56,211 nucleotides of DNA from Bacillota bacterium (GCA_021846565.1 JAJZWS010000014.1:1-56211); one strand, 5' to 3'. Positions 1 through 8,690 are shown, counted from the stretch's first letter. Notes: generated by a model not told the origin, from the letters alone. Translations and numbers: made by a program.

Positions 1-226
1 GGATCCCGTCCCGGATGACCTGGGTCTCCTCCGCGACAACCTCGTCGGTGGTGAGCACCACCACCTCCAAATCCGAGTAGCGTCGGGCGGCGCCATGCGC
101 GACGGACCCATACACCGCGACCGCCCGGCAGGCATCCCCCCAGCGGGTTCGCGCCTCATGCGCCACCTGCTCCGCCAAAGCGAGGCGGATGGTGTTCGGC
201 GCGCTGGCGGTCGGGTGATCCTCCAT
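1..226 (-). CDS. Nucleotidyltransferase-domain protein (partial, N-terminus only)
   Basis: The first 75 residues are visible; the rest lies beyond the left edge. They contain a nucleotidyltransferase signature: Gly40-Ser41 in VAVYGSVAHG, followed by Asp52 and Glu54 in YSDLEVVV. This matches the GS...DxD/E metal and nucleotide site of kanamycin nucleotidyltransferase-like and MNT-type enzymes. The ATG overlaps the stop of the upstream methyltransferase gene by one base (TAATG), so the two are probably translationally coupled. The substrate cannot be inferred from this fragment. An antibiotic-modifying role is only one option; a toxin-antitoxin MNT-type role is another. Confidence 0.7.
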   Translation of the reverse strand, partial: MEDHPTASAPNTIRLALAEQVAHEARTRWGDACRAVAVYGSVAHGAARRYSDLEVVVLTTDEVVAEETQVIRDGI

Positions 227-1353
227 TAGTCCAGGTTGAGGGACCGGCGCACCAGCCGCGTGCCGTCCACGAGGCTCGCGAGCTTGGCCGCCGCGACGGC
301 GCGCGGCAGGAACCAGAGCCCGCAGTCCGTGCTGGCGTGCAGGCGCTCGGGGGGCACCGCCGTGAGCGCGCCCTCCAGGCGGCTCGCCACCTCTTGGGGC
401 GATTCCACCGGCGAGGCGGGATCGCAGTTGATGGCCCCCAGCACGACCCCCTTGTCCCCCACCGCGGAAAGCACGTCCGGCTGATGGCCCGGCTGCGCGT
501 ACTCTAGCGAAATGGCGTCGATGTCGGTGGCCGCCAGCAATTCTAGGGCTCCGTAAAACTCGGGGTTGACGCGCTTGCCGGTCACCGCGTTCGCGTACCC
601 GTAGCACATATGGGCAAACGTCGTGACGCCGCGCTCGCGAAGGCCGCGCACGGTTTCGTTGATCACGTCCCGGGCCAAGTCGGGAAACTCGAGGTGGGCA
701 CTGCGAAATTCGGGCTCGTCCAGCTGCAGAAAGCGGCACCCCGCGTCCGCGAGCGCGTGCGCCTCCGCGTTTAAGGCCTGCGCCAGCGCCCGCCCCAAGG
801 CGGCCGCATCGTGGTAGTAGGCATCGGCGAGCCGGTTCATTGCCGTGACGGGGCCGGAGATAGCCATCTTGCCCCAACGGTGGCCTCCGAGCTCCCGCTG
901 CAGGAAGTCAAAGTCGGAAACCGCCAGGGGGCCGGGCCATGCGATGGGTCCCACCACCTGGGGCGACGGCAGCTCGGGAGACACTCCCGCGCCATTGCCC
1001 ACGGTCAGCTGCCGCCACGACTCGTCGCGGGGCTTCGTGCGCGGTCCACCCCACCGGTGCGGGACCCGGTGCACCTCGTCCACGCCGCGAAGGCGGGCAT
1101 AAAAGTATTGGTCGAACATCTGGCGCCGCTGCTCGCCGTCGGTCACCAGATCCACCCCGGCGCGGACCTGGTCCAAAATGGCCAGCCGCGTGGCATCGTC
1201 CTGCGCCTGCTGACGATACTCGGTCACCGGACGCCAAAATTGGTCCGGCGAGCCCAGCGCATCGGCCATCGTCGGGCTGCTGAGCCACGCCGGCCGCGAC
1301 CAGCTGCCCACCACATGCACGGCCAGCGGCCGCGGCCCCAACCTCGAGCCCAT
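226..1353 (-). CDS. MetE-like cobalamin-independent methyltransferase (catalytic domain only)
   Basis: A 375-residue protein of the MetE C-terminal (catalytic) domain family, which transfers methyl groups to thiols such as homocysteine. The four zinc ligands of the family can be placed: His248 and Cys250 in AHMCYG, Glu284 in SLEYAQPG and Cys344 in TDCGLW. The LQLDEPEF motif at 209-216 is also typical. Full MetE is about 750 residues; this single-domain form resembles the short archaeal and bacterial homologues whose methyl donor is often not folate. The start is set by a GAGGTGAC ribosome-binding site just upstream of the ATG; the frame stays open for 76 codons further upstream without a comparable site. 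Cytoplasmic. The exact substrate is inferred only. Confidence 0.85.
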   Translation of the reverse strand: MGSRLGPRPLAVHVVGSWSRPAWLSSPTMADALGSPDQFWRPVTEYRQQAQDDATRLAILDQVRAGVDLVTDGEQRRQMFDQYFYARLRGVDEVHRVPHRWGGPRTKPRDESWRQLTVGNGAGVSPELPSPQVVGPIAWPGPLAVSDFDFLQRELGGHRWGKMAISGPVTAMNRLADAYYHDAAALGRALAQALNAEAHALADAGCRFLQLDEPEFRSAHLEFPDLARDVINETVRGLRERGVTTFAHMCYGYANAVTGKRVNPEFYGALELLAATDIDAISLEYAQPGHQPDVLSAVGDKGVVLGAINCDPASPVESPQEVASRLEGALTAVPPERLHASTDCGLWFLPRAVAAAKLASLVDGTRLVRRSLNLD

Positions 1354-1475
1354 GTGAGTCACCTCGCTACTGGCTTTGAATCCCGCGTCCCCCGCATCGA
1401 CCCGGCTGGGGGGGCGAGCCCCCTGAGGATAGCAAATTCCGCGCCGTGGCGCCTCCCTGCCGTCGGTGGCCGCGG

Positions 1476-2780
1476 TCACCGCTGAAACCATGCGGGGTTC
1501 AGCACCGCCTCGCCCATGCGGCGAATGCTGGGGTGCAAAAGCCACGCGGCCGCCAGCATCCCGCCCGCCGTGAAAATCCAAAACGTCTCCCGCATGCCGA
1601 TGGCCACCGCGATGGAACCTGACAGCACCGCGCCCACCACCCCAGCCCCGCCGTTCAGCATCTGCAGGGCCCCTTCCACGCGGCCCAGCCAGTGGTCCGG
1701 CGTCACGGTCTGCTCCAGCACCACGGCTTCAATCTCAAACATCGTAAGAAAGAGGTCCCCCCCAAACTGCGCGATGAACAAAAATCCGAACGTGGCCAGG
1801 ACGGGACCCTGGGCCAACGGCACCAGAAAGTGCGTCGCCGCCCCCAGCGCGAAGGTGGTCACCAGCACCCCTCCGAGCCCCAGCCGCCGTCGCCAGCGCG
1901 CGACCCACAGGGAAGCGACCAGACTGCCCACGCCCCCCGCCGTGATCAGGAAACCGAGGTCGAGCGGCGTGAGATGGAGCGTGGTGAGGGCAAAAAGTTC
2001 GTAAAGGGCCGTGAAGCATCCCGAGAAGAAGCTTTCGGTGACTCGGTTGTAGGCCAGCCACTTGAGTTGCGGGTGCCTCCGCACAACCGCGAGCCCGGCC
2101 CCCAGACCGGCAGGCTCCGTCGACCTGGGTGCGGCCGGCACGGGCGGCGGCTCCGACCGCCGCACGGCGAGGAGCCCCACCGCTGACAGCACGCGCGCGA
2201 CCGCGTCAAACACAATCGCGGCGGGCCCCCCCACCGTCTGAATCAGCACCCCCATGAGGGCGGGTCCCGCCGCCTCGCCCACGGCGTCCGCGCCGCCCAT
2301 GAGCTGGTTGCCGGGTTCCAGCCGGTCGCGCCCCACCAAAAAGGGCAGGTATCCGCGGTCGGCCACCCGATAGGCGATTTGAAGCATCGCCACCAACACG
2401 GTGACGACTGCGATCTGGAGCAAGGTGAGACGGTGCAGCAGCGCCGCCAGGGGAATCGTGGCCAGCACGGCGGCGCGGATGAGTTCGCTGGCCACCATGA
2501 CGGGCCGGCGCCGCTGGCGGTCCGCGACGTGCCCCACCACTTGGGCGATGAGCAGCGCGGGCAGCATCGAGAGGGCCCCGAGCACGCCCAGCTGCTGTGC
2601 GGAGGCTCCGGTGGCCAGAATGGCCACGATGGGGAGCCCCTCGCGTGTGATCCGCGAACCCACTTCGCCCGCAACCCGCCCAGCGAGAAACCTGAGCACG
2701 TCGGGGTCGTGCCACAAACGACCGCGATCCCAAGCGCCCGATGTGTCCGGCCTTTCCGGTGTTAGGGGTGGTGTGGGCAT
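1476..2780 (-). CDS. MFS transporter, multidrug/macrolide-efflux-like
   Basis: A 434-residue integral membrane protein with about 12 hydrophobic segments and the MFS loop motif between helices 2 and 3 (GHVADRQRRRPVMV). The overall pattern is that of the MFS_3 group (enterobactin or macrolide efflux proteins), which export small molecules using the proton gradient. The ATG at 2780 is chosen because the protein-like N-terminus (MPTPPLTPERPD) begins there; the frame is open upstream but its sequence is low quality. The ribosome-binding site is weak (GGGCAG). It is divergent from the sigma-factor gene at 2880, so the 100-base gap carries promoters in both directions. The substrate is unknown. Confidence 0.85.
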   Translation of the reverse strand: MPTPPLTPERPDTSGAWDRGRLWHDPDVLRFLAGRVAGEVGSRITREGLPIVAILATGASAQQLGVLGALSMLPALLIAQVVGHVADRQRRRPVMVASELIRAAVLATIPLAALLHRLTLLQIAVVTVLVAMLQIAYRVADRGYLPFLVGRDRLEPGNQLMGGADAVGEAAGPALMGVLIQTVGGPAAIVFDAVARVLSAVGLLAVRRSEPPPVPAAPRSTEPAGLGAGLAVVRRHPQLKWLAYNRVTESFFSGCFTALYELFALTTLHLTPLDLGFLITAGGVGSLVASLWVARWRRRLGLGGVLVTTFALGAATHFLVPLAQGPVLATFGFLFIAQFGGDLFLTMFEIEAVVLEQTVTPDHWLGRVEGALQMLNGGAGVVGAVLSGSIAVAIGMRETFWIFTAGGMLAAAWLLHPSIRRMGEAVLNPAWFQR

Positions 2781-2832
2781 AACTGCCCGAGCATAGCAGA
2801 CGCGCGTCCATGCTGTCCCGGCGACACGAGCT

Positions 2833-2860
2833 TGTAACCATGGGCGAGCCGGCATCGTTG
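2833..2860 (+). promoter_or_regulatory. Candidate ECF-type promoter of the sigma gene
   Basis: TGTAAC at 2833-2838, a 17-base spacer, then CGTTG at 2856-2860. This resembles ECF promoters (for example TGTAAC-N17-CGAC for Bacillus SigX) and sits about 20 bases before the sigma-factor start, as expected for autoregulation. The same TGTAACC hexamer-plus-C precedes the second ECF gene at 8664. Inferred from sequence only. Confidence 0.4.
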
Positions 2861-2879
2861 TCATGAAGATTCTGCGAGA

Positions 2880-3545
2880 GTGCAAGTCGTGGCGGCCGCG
2901 ACAGGACAAGTGGTGGTGGACATCGGATTGGACGGACCCGACGGTCGGATAGGACACCCGGAGCCAGCGAGCCGCGACGACGACCTCGCCGCCTTGGTTC
3001 GGCGTGACCGGGCGGTGGTCCTGAGTGTGGCCCTGGGCTATTTAGGCAATCCCGACGAGGCGGAGGACGTGGCGCAGGAAGTGTTTGTGAAAGCCTACGG
3101 ACAGCTCGCGGCCGGCGTCCCCGTCGCGAACCTGACCCGGTCCTGGATGTTGACGGTAACCGCTCACAGCGCGATCGACCGGCGCCGGAGCGCCTGGTGG
3201 CGACATGTCACGGGACGCGAACCGTCGGCGACGCTGACCAGCCGCGACCCGTCGCTGGAAGACCAGGTCGTGGCTGCGGACGAACGGCGCTCCGTGCTGG
3301 CGGCCGTGCAACAGTTGCCTCCGCGTCTGCGCGACGTCGTGGCGCTGTACTACCTTGGGGACGCCAGTGTCGCGGAGGTGGCGAACCTGCTGCACATCAA
3401 GGAGGGTGCCGTGAAAGCACGCCTGTTTCGGGCGCGGGACCGCCTGCGCCCACTGCTTCTAGCCGCGGGGCTCGTGCCGGACCCTCCGGGCCCGAGGTCA
3501 CTGGGCCCCAGCACATCGAGCGAGGGAGGCGACCCCCGTGCCTGA
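2880..3545 (+). CDS. ECF-family RNA polymerase sigma factor (first module)
   Basis: A 221-residue sigma-70 family protein of ECF type. Region 2 is visible around NPDEAEDVAQEVFVKAYGQL. Region 4 is visible around PRLRDVVALYYLGDASVAEV followed by KARLFRARDRL, the helix-turn-helix that reads the -35 element. It directs RNA polymerase to a small regulon. The start is uncertain: GTG at 2880 is used, and an in-frame GTG at 2889 is an alternative; neither has a strong ribosome-binding site. The downstream membrane-protein gene overlaps its end by 8 bases, the usual arrangement for a sigma factor and its membrane-bound anti-sigma factor. Confidence 0.85.
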   Translation: MQVVAAATGQVVVDIGLDGPDGRIGHPEPASRDDDLAALVRRDRAVVLSVALGYLGNPDEAEDVAQEVFVKAYGQLAAGVPVANLTRSWMLTVTAHSAIDRRRSAWWRHVTGREPSATLTSRDPSLEDQVVAADERRSVLAAVQQLPPRLRDVVALYYLGDASVAEVANLLHIKEGAVKARLFRARDRLRPLLLAAGLVPDPPGPRSLGPSTSSEGGDPRA

Positions 3546-4350
3546 TCCATGGGATTCAGCGGATTCGGTCATTCGCCAGGCGCTCACGGACGAGGTGGCA
3601 GCGCTGCACTCCACCTGGTTCGGTGCCGAGGCCGACTGGGACTTCACCAGCGGGGTGCTGCGGCGCACCCAGCTCGCCCAACAGGGCCGCCGCCTCGTGT
3701 GGCGTTGGGCAGCCTCCCTGGGAGCTGTGGTGCTCGTGGGGGTTGGGCTCATGCACATCGGCGCGTCCCGGTCCGACGCGGGGACGACGGCCCTTGCGGC
3801 CACGCTGGCGCAGGATGCCGGCAGCATGTTGAACGAGACGATTGCGCCCACGAGTGTGCGCGTGAGCGAAACCGGAACCGGGGCAACCCTCGTCAACACC
3901 GGGCCCGGTCGCTGGCGTACGGTGCTCTTCCGCCAGCAAGGGGACGTCTGGGAGCCGGTCTCGCTCTCGACCGTGGTCGCCGGGATTTCGGTCACCTACC
4001 AGGTGGGCCTGGGGTCAACCAACGCAGGCGTTCTCCTGCCCAGTAGCGCCCAGGTGGCGTTGGAGCACCGACTGGCCCAGCTGCCCTACTCCCCCGCCGA
4101 CAGCCAGATGGGCGCCCTCTCGCGCCTGCCCATCAACTTGGGGGCTGCCGTTCCGCTCTACGCGACCACCCCCGCGAATCAGGCGAAGCTGTTGCTCCAG
4201 CTGGGTCCGGCCCGCATTCTGGCGTTGACCTATCCCGTGAAAACCGCCACGGGGCAAGAGGCGTACGTCCCCGTTGGGTGGTACTGGTTGACCGGCCCCC
4301 CGTCCATTATGCAGGGCAGCCCCTCGCCCGCCGGATCGTCCGGGGCCTGA
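3538..4350 (+). CDS. Single-pass membrane protein, candidate anti-sigma factor
   Basis: A 270-residue protein with a cytoplasmic N-terminus of about 55 residues, one transmembrane segment at about 55-76 (WRWAASLGAVVLVGVGLMHI) and a roughly 190-residue extracytoplasmic part. The GTG start is supported by GGGAGG seven bases upstream and overlaps the sigma gene by 8 bases. Position and topology fit an anti-sigma factor that holds the preceding ECF sigma at the membrane. I do not see the HxxxCxxC motif of zinc-binding anti-sigma factors, so that role is inferred from context, not from a recognised domain. Confidence 0.6.
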   Translation: MPDPWDSADSVIRQALTDEVAALHSTWFGAEADWDFTSGVLRRTQLAQQGRRLVWRWAASLGAVVLVGVGLMHIGASRSDAGTTALAATLAQDAGSMLNETIAPTSVRVSETGTGATLVNTGPGRWRTVLFRQQGDVWEPVSLSTVVAGISVTYQVGLGSTNAGVLLPSSAQVALEHRLAQLPYSPADSQMGALSRLPINLGAAVPLYATTPANQAKLLLQLGPARILALTYPVKTATGQEAYVPVGWYWLTGPPSIMQGSPSPAGSSGA

Positions 4351-4400
4351 GCCGCGACCGTGGTCTTGGCCGGGCCCGGCGTGGATAGGGTGTCGCATGA

Positions 4401-4718
4401 ATGCTCCGCCCACCAACGCTTCCGCACCGCCCATCGGCTGGGGGCGGCTTGGCCATCACGTTTGCCTTCATCGCCCCCGCCACATCGCTTGCGGACGCGT
4501 TGGTTGGCGCCGCCTTTCTTTTTCAGGACATAGCGCTACCCACCCTGCTGTGCCTCGCTGCGGCCGCCTACGTTCAGCTCGCCTCGCCGGGCCTGCCGAT
4601 GCTGGCCAGCGCGGCCGGGCGGTTGGCGCTGGGTCTAGCGCTCGCACCCCTGGGTCTCTTCACCTCGAGCGGTGGGGTGCTGGGCTTGTTAGCCATCGAA
4701 GGGCTGCCTGGGCCATGA
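4401..4718 (+). CDS. Small hydrophobic protein, unknown, possibly part of a degraded gene
   Basis: A 105-residue open frame with three hydrophobic stretches at about residues 15-42, 45-62 and 68-99. No family was recognised. No clear ribosome-binding site precedes the ATG. The reading frame resumes after the TGA and runs on to about 5039 with more hydrophobic sequence (around AMAWLPVGIGAALFNA), and a second frame at 4804 also looks protein-like. This suggests the remains of a longer membrane-protein gene rather than a finished small gene. It could equally be a chance reading frame in GC-rich DNA. Confidence 0.3.
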   Translation: MLRPPTLPHRPSAGGGLAITFAFIAPATSLADALVGAAFLFQDIALPTLLCLAAAAYVQLASPGLPMLASAAGRLALGLALAPLGLFTSSGGVLGLLAIEGLPGP

Positions 4719-5071
4719 CCTGGGCCACAGGCCCGCCTGTGCGTCACGGAGGAAGTGGTGGGCAACAGGCGCCCGCCGGCCCGGGCGATATTGGGGGGTC
4801 TCGTTGGTGACCGTCGCCATTCAGGTGGACGGCGCCGCGCTGGGAACCCTGGCGCCCCTGGGTTGGCGAGTCCGGAAGCGGTCGCGCTTACGGCGTTCCC
4901 CACCCACGCGCCGTGTGCGCGCCCGGCGATGGCGTGGCTGCCCGTCGGCATCGGGGCGGCGTTGTTCAACGCCGCCCCGATCCCCACGCTGTGCGTAGCA
5001 GGGCTGCTGCGTCCAGCCGGCGTGCGTCCAATTTTTTGATGCCTTACCGTGGGTGGAGGCCGGCCATCGGA
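4719..5071. other. Region without a convincing gene
   Basis: Contains fragments of hydrophobic coding potential in two plus-strand frames (4755-5039 and 4804-4998) but no complete gene with a start site. Best read as decayed or non-coding DNA downstream of the first sigma module. It ends at the stop codon of the convergent MFS gene. Confidence 0.4.
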
Positions 5072-6337
5072 TCAGCGACAGGCGCTTTGCGCCCGTGCTG
5101 CAGCGGGGCGTGCACCCGGGGGGGCCTCAGGCAGGCCCTGACCGGCGGTTTCCGGGGTCCAGCGTCGAGTCACCCATGCACCGGCCGCGGCCGCGCCGGC
5201 CATGAGCAACAACCCGAGCGCGAGCTGGTGATTGGCCAGCAAGATGCCAACCAGGAAGACGCCCAGCGCCCCGCCCAGGCGCCCGACCGCTTCGCACACA
5301 CCCTGCCCCGTTGTCCGTACGCCGGTGCCCAGCGACTCGGCGGCCAGCACCACCGTCGTTTTGTCCGGCCCAAACGCGCCCGCCGCCAAGGCCAGGGCCA
5401 CCAGCGAGAGAGACCAGTAGGCGGCCGGTGATCGGGTGACCAGTGCACCCAGGCCCAACAGCGCCAGCGCCCCGGCGCGCAGCCCGAATCCCCAGATCTG
5501 GAGCGGGCGGCGGCCCCAACGGTCGATGAGGCGAATCGTGAACCAAGCGGCCACCAGCGCAACCCCCTTGGTTTCCACCGACGCGAGGTCGCCTCCCCCA
5601 GATCCGAGGGCCACCATCAGGAGGGGCAGGAACACCCCGAGCCCCTGGCCGGTAATTTGGTGAAGAAACCAGGGCACTGCCGCGCGCACCAGCGCCGGGC
5701 GGTACGGCCGGGCCAGCTGACGGGAAATCTGCCGCACATTATCGGGGCGCCGCCGCGCCCATAGCGGAGACTCGGGAAGCCGCCACCGGAGCACGAGCGT
5801 GGGCAGAAGAAACAGGCCGCCCGCACCCAACACGAGGCGAATGTCCCCTACACTATGCACGGTGAGCCCGGACGCATACGCCAACAACTGTCCCAGGTCG
5901 CCGATCCACATTACCAGCACCATCAAGCCTCCACGGGACAGCCGGGGGGCCAGCTCCCCCACGTACGGCAGCATGACGGCGAAATCGGCGCCGAGTCCCA
6001 TGCCCAGCACAAACCGGGATGTCGCGAGCGCGGGATATGTTAGAAAGCCCGCCGACGCGGCCGTGGCCACCAGCATGACGGCAGCCGACACCACCATGAC
6101 CCTGCGCCGGCCGTACCGATCGCTCATGAGCCCCGCGGCCAAACTGCCCACCACCGTGCCCGCGATGGCCGCGGACGCCAAAAGGGCCTCGGCGACCGGG
6201 CCCAGCCCCCAAAGATGCTTGAGCGGCCCAATGAGTACCCCCATGACCGTCAGGGCATACGTGCCGTTGGCCATCATGAGGCCAGCCACCCACCAAATCC
6301 AGCGCGGGTTGCGGTCCGCTTCGGCCCGCTGTTCCAT
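5072..6337 (-). CDS. MFS transporter, sugar/organic-acid symporter-like
   Basis: A 421-residue membrane protein with about 12 hydrophobic segments. The signature loop between helices 2 and 3 reads GLMSDRYGRRRVMV, and the second-half equivalent reads IDRWGRRPLQ, the pattern of the sugar-porter / aromatic-acid:H+ symporter group. The ATG at 6337 is chosen because GGAGGG lies six bases before it; the in-frame ATG at 6343 touches that site and is too close. The frame extends 77 codons upstream but that part is not protein-like. The transported compound cannot be told from sequence. Divergent from the Fur-family gene at 6568. Confidence 0.85.
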   Translation of the reverse strand: MEQRAEADRNPRWIWWVAGLMMANGTYALTVMGVLIGPLKHLWGLGPVAEALLASAAIAGTVVGSLAAGLMSDRYGRRRVMVVSAAVMLVATAASAGFLTYPALATSRFVLGMGLGADFAVMLPYVGELAPRLSRGGLMVLVMWIGDLGQLLAYASGLTVHSVGDIRLVLGAGGLFLLPTLVLRWRLPESPLWARRRPDNVRQISRQLARPYRPALVRAAVPWFLHQITGQGLGVFLPLLMVALGSGGGDLASVETKGVALVAAWFTIRLIDRWGRRPLQIWGFGLRAGALALLGLGALVTRSPAAYWSLSLVALALAAGAFGPDKTTVVLAAESLGTGVRTTGQGVCEAVGRLGGALGVFLVGILLANHQLALGLLLMAGAAAAGAWVTRRWTPETAGQGLPEAPPGARPAAARAQSACR

Positions 6338-6567
6338 ACGCATCCCTCCGTCTGGCCCGGCTTGGTCCCCCGTCGACCATTGGTTAGTGCATTTCGCCAC
6401 GCCGACCCGAACTCCTTCGCCCAAATAGCGGCAGCCCACGCACTGCGGCACCGGTGGAGCGCCCCAGTGCCCGTGGTAAACTGGCACCACAGCACCGTGC
6501 AACTTATGGCCACGGCTCGGTGGACGCTCGGAGTGCCTGGGAACGAGGCGGAACGCGAGGGCGTGCA

Positions 6568-7059
6568 ATGGTTAGGAAGGAGCTCGCTTCGTTGCAACCC
6601 GCATCACCCATACCGACAAAACAGTTCTCTGCCGAAACGTGGCTCCGCACCAAAGGGCTCCGGGTCACCCCGCAGCGCCGCTTGGTGCTGGACCGGATGC
6701 TGCAACAGATGGGGCGGCACTGGAGTGCCGACGAGTTGCACGAGGCGTTGCGGAGCCAGCTGTCGGAGTTGGCGCGCGGCACCATCTACAACATCTTGGC
6801 CGAGTTGCGCCGGGTGGGGCTGGTCGAAGAACTGCGAGGGCACGACGGCAGCGCGTTGTATGGCGTGCACCTAGTACCCCATCACCACTTTTTCTGCGAA
6901 GGCTGTCGATGCTGGTTCGATGTAACGCCGGTGGGCCTCGGCTCGCTGGCCCTCTCAGCGGACGATCGGGGACGGTTTGACGTACGAACCGTGGCCGTCG
7001 TGTTTCACGGCCGATGCGCCGACTGCGCCCGCAGCGAGGCACCCAGCGGCCCGCCGTAG
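6568..7059 (+). CDS. Fur-family metalloregulator (Fur/PerR/Zur type)
   Basis: A 163-residue protein with an N-terminal winged helix (LRTKGLRVTPQRRLVLDRML, then RGTIYNILAELRRVGLVEEL) and a C-terminal metal-binding dimerisation domain. His105-107 precede Cys110 and Cys113 (CEGC); Cys150 and Cys153 (CADC) complete a structural zinc site. Such proteins repress iron, zinc or peroxide-stress genes when metal is bound. The ATG has GCGAGGGC upstream. The frame is open 38 codons further but without a better site. The length is slightly above the usual 140-150, owing to an N-terminal tail. I could not tell which metal it senses, and I saw no clear Fur box in the 230-base gap to the divergent MFS gene. 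Confidence 0.88.
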   Translation: MVRKELASLQPASPIPTKQFSAETWLRTKGLRVTPQRRLVLDRMLQQMGRHWSADELHEALRSQLSELARGTIYNILAELRRVGLVEELRGHDGSALYGVHLVPHHHFFCEGCRCWFDVTPVGLGSLALSADDRGRFDVRTVAVVFHGRCADCARSEAPSGPP

Positions 7060-7092
7060 CCACCCCGCGTCGGCGGCAGCCCCGGCCGTCTT

Positions 7093-7590
7093 TCACCGAT
7101 AGTTTGTAAACGCCAGCTCAATGCCAAAATCTTGGCCCTCCAGCCCCCGTATGACGGCCTGCAGGTCATCGCGGTTCTTGCCACTCACGCGGAGCGCGTC
7201 GCCTTGAATTTGGATGTCCACCTTTAGTTTTAGGGCACGGACTGCCTGCTGAATCTTCTTGGCCACATCGGTTTCGATCCCATTCTTGATCCGAATGGTC
7301 AGGCGAGCCCGATCCATGCCATGCCGCTCGGGTTCCTGCTTGTCCAGAAATCGCAGGGACACACCCCGGCGTGCGCAACGCTGTTCCAGTGTGGTCACCA
7401 GCGAATCCATCACCATGCCCGCCGGCGCATCCAGCACGATCTGCTGGTGCTTTCTGTCATAGGCCACCTCGACATCCTGTCCCCGAAAGTCATACCGGCT
7501 GGCCACCTCATGCCGCGTCTGGTCAATGGCGTTGGCGAGCTCGCCCCAGTCCGGCTCGGATACCACGTCAAACGAATTGTCCTTGGCCAT
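7093..7590 (-). CDS. yajQ: YajQ-family nucleotide/cyclic-di-GMP-binding protein
   Basis: A 165-residue protein that matches the YajQ (UPF0234) family over its whole length. The conserved start SFDVVSEPDWGELANAIDQT, the YDFRGQDVEV segment and the end SGKNRDDLQAVIRGLEGQDF are all present. YajQ proteins are small cytoplasmic nucleotide-binding proteins; some bind cyclic-di-GMP and act with transcription factors. The ATG is at 7590 with a GGGGGATGGTGAG-type site upstream. It is followed, 54 bases upstream on the same strand, by the CDF transporter gene; no functional link is evident. Confidence 0.92.
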   Translation of the reverse strand: MAKDNSFDVVSEPDWGELANAIDQTRHEVASRYDFRGQDVEVAYDRKHQQIVLDAPAGMVMDSLVTTLEQRCARRGVSLRFLDKQEPERHGMDRARLTIRIKNGIETDVAKKIQQAVRALKLKVDIQIQGDALRVSGKNRDDLQAVIRGLEGQDFGIELAFTNYR

Positions 7591-7644
7591 CTCACCATCC
7601 CCCTTTTCGTCTTCGCCACGTCGGTTGTCCGCACCGCGTCGCGC

Positions 7645-8583
7645 CTAGTCTAAATGTTCGTCAGACTGCCCCACGCGGTGCTCGTGGCGGCGCGGGTCGC
7701 TGTCCCCGGCGACTTCCAACTGCAACGTAGCGTGATGGATGCCAAATCCCTCCCGAAGCCGCTCGTCCAGTGTGCGGATGACCGCCTGCCCATCGCGCAG
7801 GGTCCGGGCGGTGCTCACCTCTACGTGGGCCGACAGCGCCCACTCACCTGGCGTGATCGCCCAGAGATGCACGTGGTGGATCGACTCCACTCCGGCCGTC
7901 GCGGCCATAGCCGCAGCCACCGCATCCAGGGACACATCCCGAGGTGCTGCCTCCATGAGGACGCGCCAGGCATCGCGCACGATGCCGATGCTGCTACCCG
8001 CCATGGCCACGGCGATGACGGCCGCCCCGATGGCATCGGCCCGTAGAAATCCCGTCCACCAAATCGCCACGCCGGCCACCACGACCGCCAGCGACGTGGC
8101 CGCGTCGCCCACCAGGTGCAGCCAGGCGCTTCTGAGGTTAAGGTCCTGGTGCCCGTGCGGTTCGTGGGGGCGAACCCGATGGCCCACGGCCAGATTCGCA
8201 CCCAGACCCACGGCCCCTCCCACCACCATGGTCCAGACCACCGGCCGGGCGGGATGGAGCCAAGACAGCCACGCCTCCGTCAGCAGGCCGAGAGACAACA
8301 CCACCAGCGCCAACGCGGACAAGAGACCAACCAGCACCCCGGCCCGGGGGTAGCCCCAGGTCATCACCGGGGAGGGCGGCCGGACCGCGATGCGCGCCGC
8401 CATGTAGGCCGACCCCATGAAGATCATGTCCGCCAGCGAGTGGCCCGCGTCGCTCCACAGCGTCAAGCTGCCGCCGAACCAGGCAAGCGCCACCTTCAGG
8501 GCAAACAGACCGACCGCGACGGCCACCGCGCTGGCCAGCGCGGCCGCCCGCGACGCGTGCTGGGAATGGGATCGCTCCACCAT
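7645..8583 (-). CDS. Cation diffusion facilitator (CDF) metal transporter
   Basis: A 312-residue membrane protein with about six transmembrane segments. The metal site of CDF proteins is visible twice: Asp45, His48 and Asp52 in SDAGHSLAD (helix 2), and His156 and Asp160 in LHLVGDAATS (helix 5). A His-rich loop (HRVRPHEPHGHQ, about 135-146) and a cytoplasmic C-terminal domain follow. It exports zinc, cobalt, cadmium or similar divalent ions in exchange for protons. The ATG at 8583 follows AAAGGGG; an upstream in-frame TTG at 8610 is less likely. It sits two genes from a Fur-family regulator, but on the opposite strand. Confidence 0.92.
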   Translation of the reverse strand: MVERSHSQHASRAAALASAVAVAVGLFALKVALAWFGGSLTLWSDAGHSLADMIFMGSAYMAARIAVRPPSPVMTWGYPRAGVLVGLLSALALVVLSLGLLTEAWLSWLHPARPVVWTMVVGGAVGLGANLAVGHRVRPHEPHGHQDLNLRSAWLHLVGDAATSLAVVVAGVAIWWTGFLRADAIGAAVIAVAMAGSSIGIVRDAWRVLMEAAPRDVSLDAVAAAMAATAGVESIHHVHLWAITPGEWALSAHVEVSTARTLRDGQAVIRTLDERLREGFGIHHATLQLEVAGDSDPRRHEHRVGQSDEHLD

Positions 8584-8663
8584 GCACGCCCCTTTCGTGC
8601 GCTGCCCCAAAAGTTATCCGAACCGAATCGGTCCCCAATGCAAGACAAACCCAGCGTCCATAG

Positions 8664-8690
8664 TGTAACCTCGAGTCAGCACTCGGAGTT
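8664..8690 (+). promoter_or_regulatory. Candidate ECF-type promoter of the second sigma gene
   Basis: TGTAACC at 8664-8670 repeats exactly the -35-like element of the first sigma module. The -10 match is poor: with 17 bases of spacer the sequence is AGTT, and CGGA is found at a spacing of 14. The sigma gene starts about 28 bases beyond. Weak on its own, suggestive because of the shared heptamer. Confidence 0.28.

Noticed and set aside
1354-1475. SAM riboswitch upstream of the MetE-like gene
   Set aside because: The gap is only about 120 bases and shows none of the S-box conserved stems.
811-1485. Plus-strand open frames across the MetE-like gene
   Set aside because: Shadow frames of the minus-strand gene: Arg/Pro/His-rich composition, no ribosome-binding site and no recognisable domain.
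6338-6567. Fur/PerR box between the MFS and Fur-family genes
   Set aside because: No inverted repeat resembling GATAATGATAATCATTATC or a PerR box could be found.
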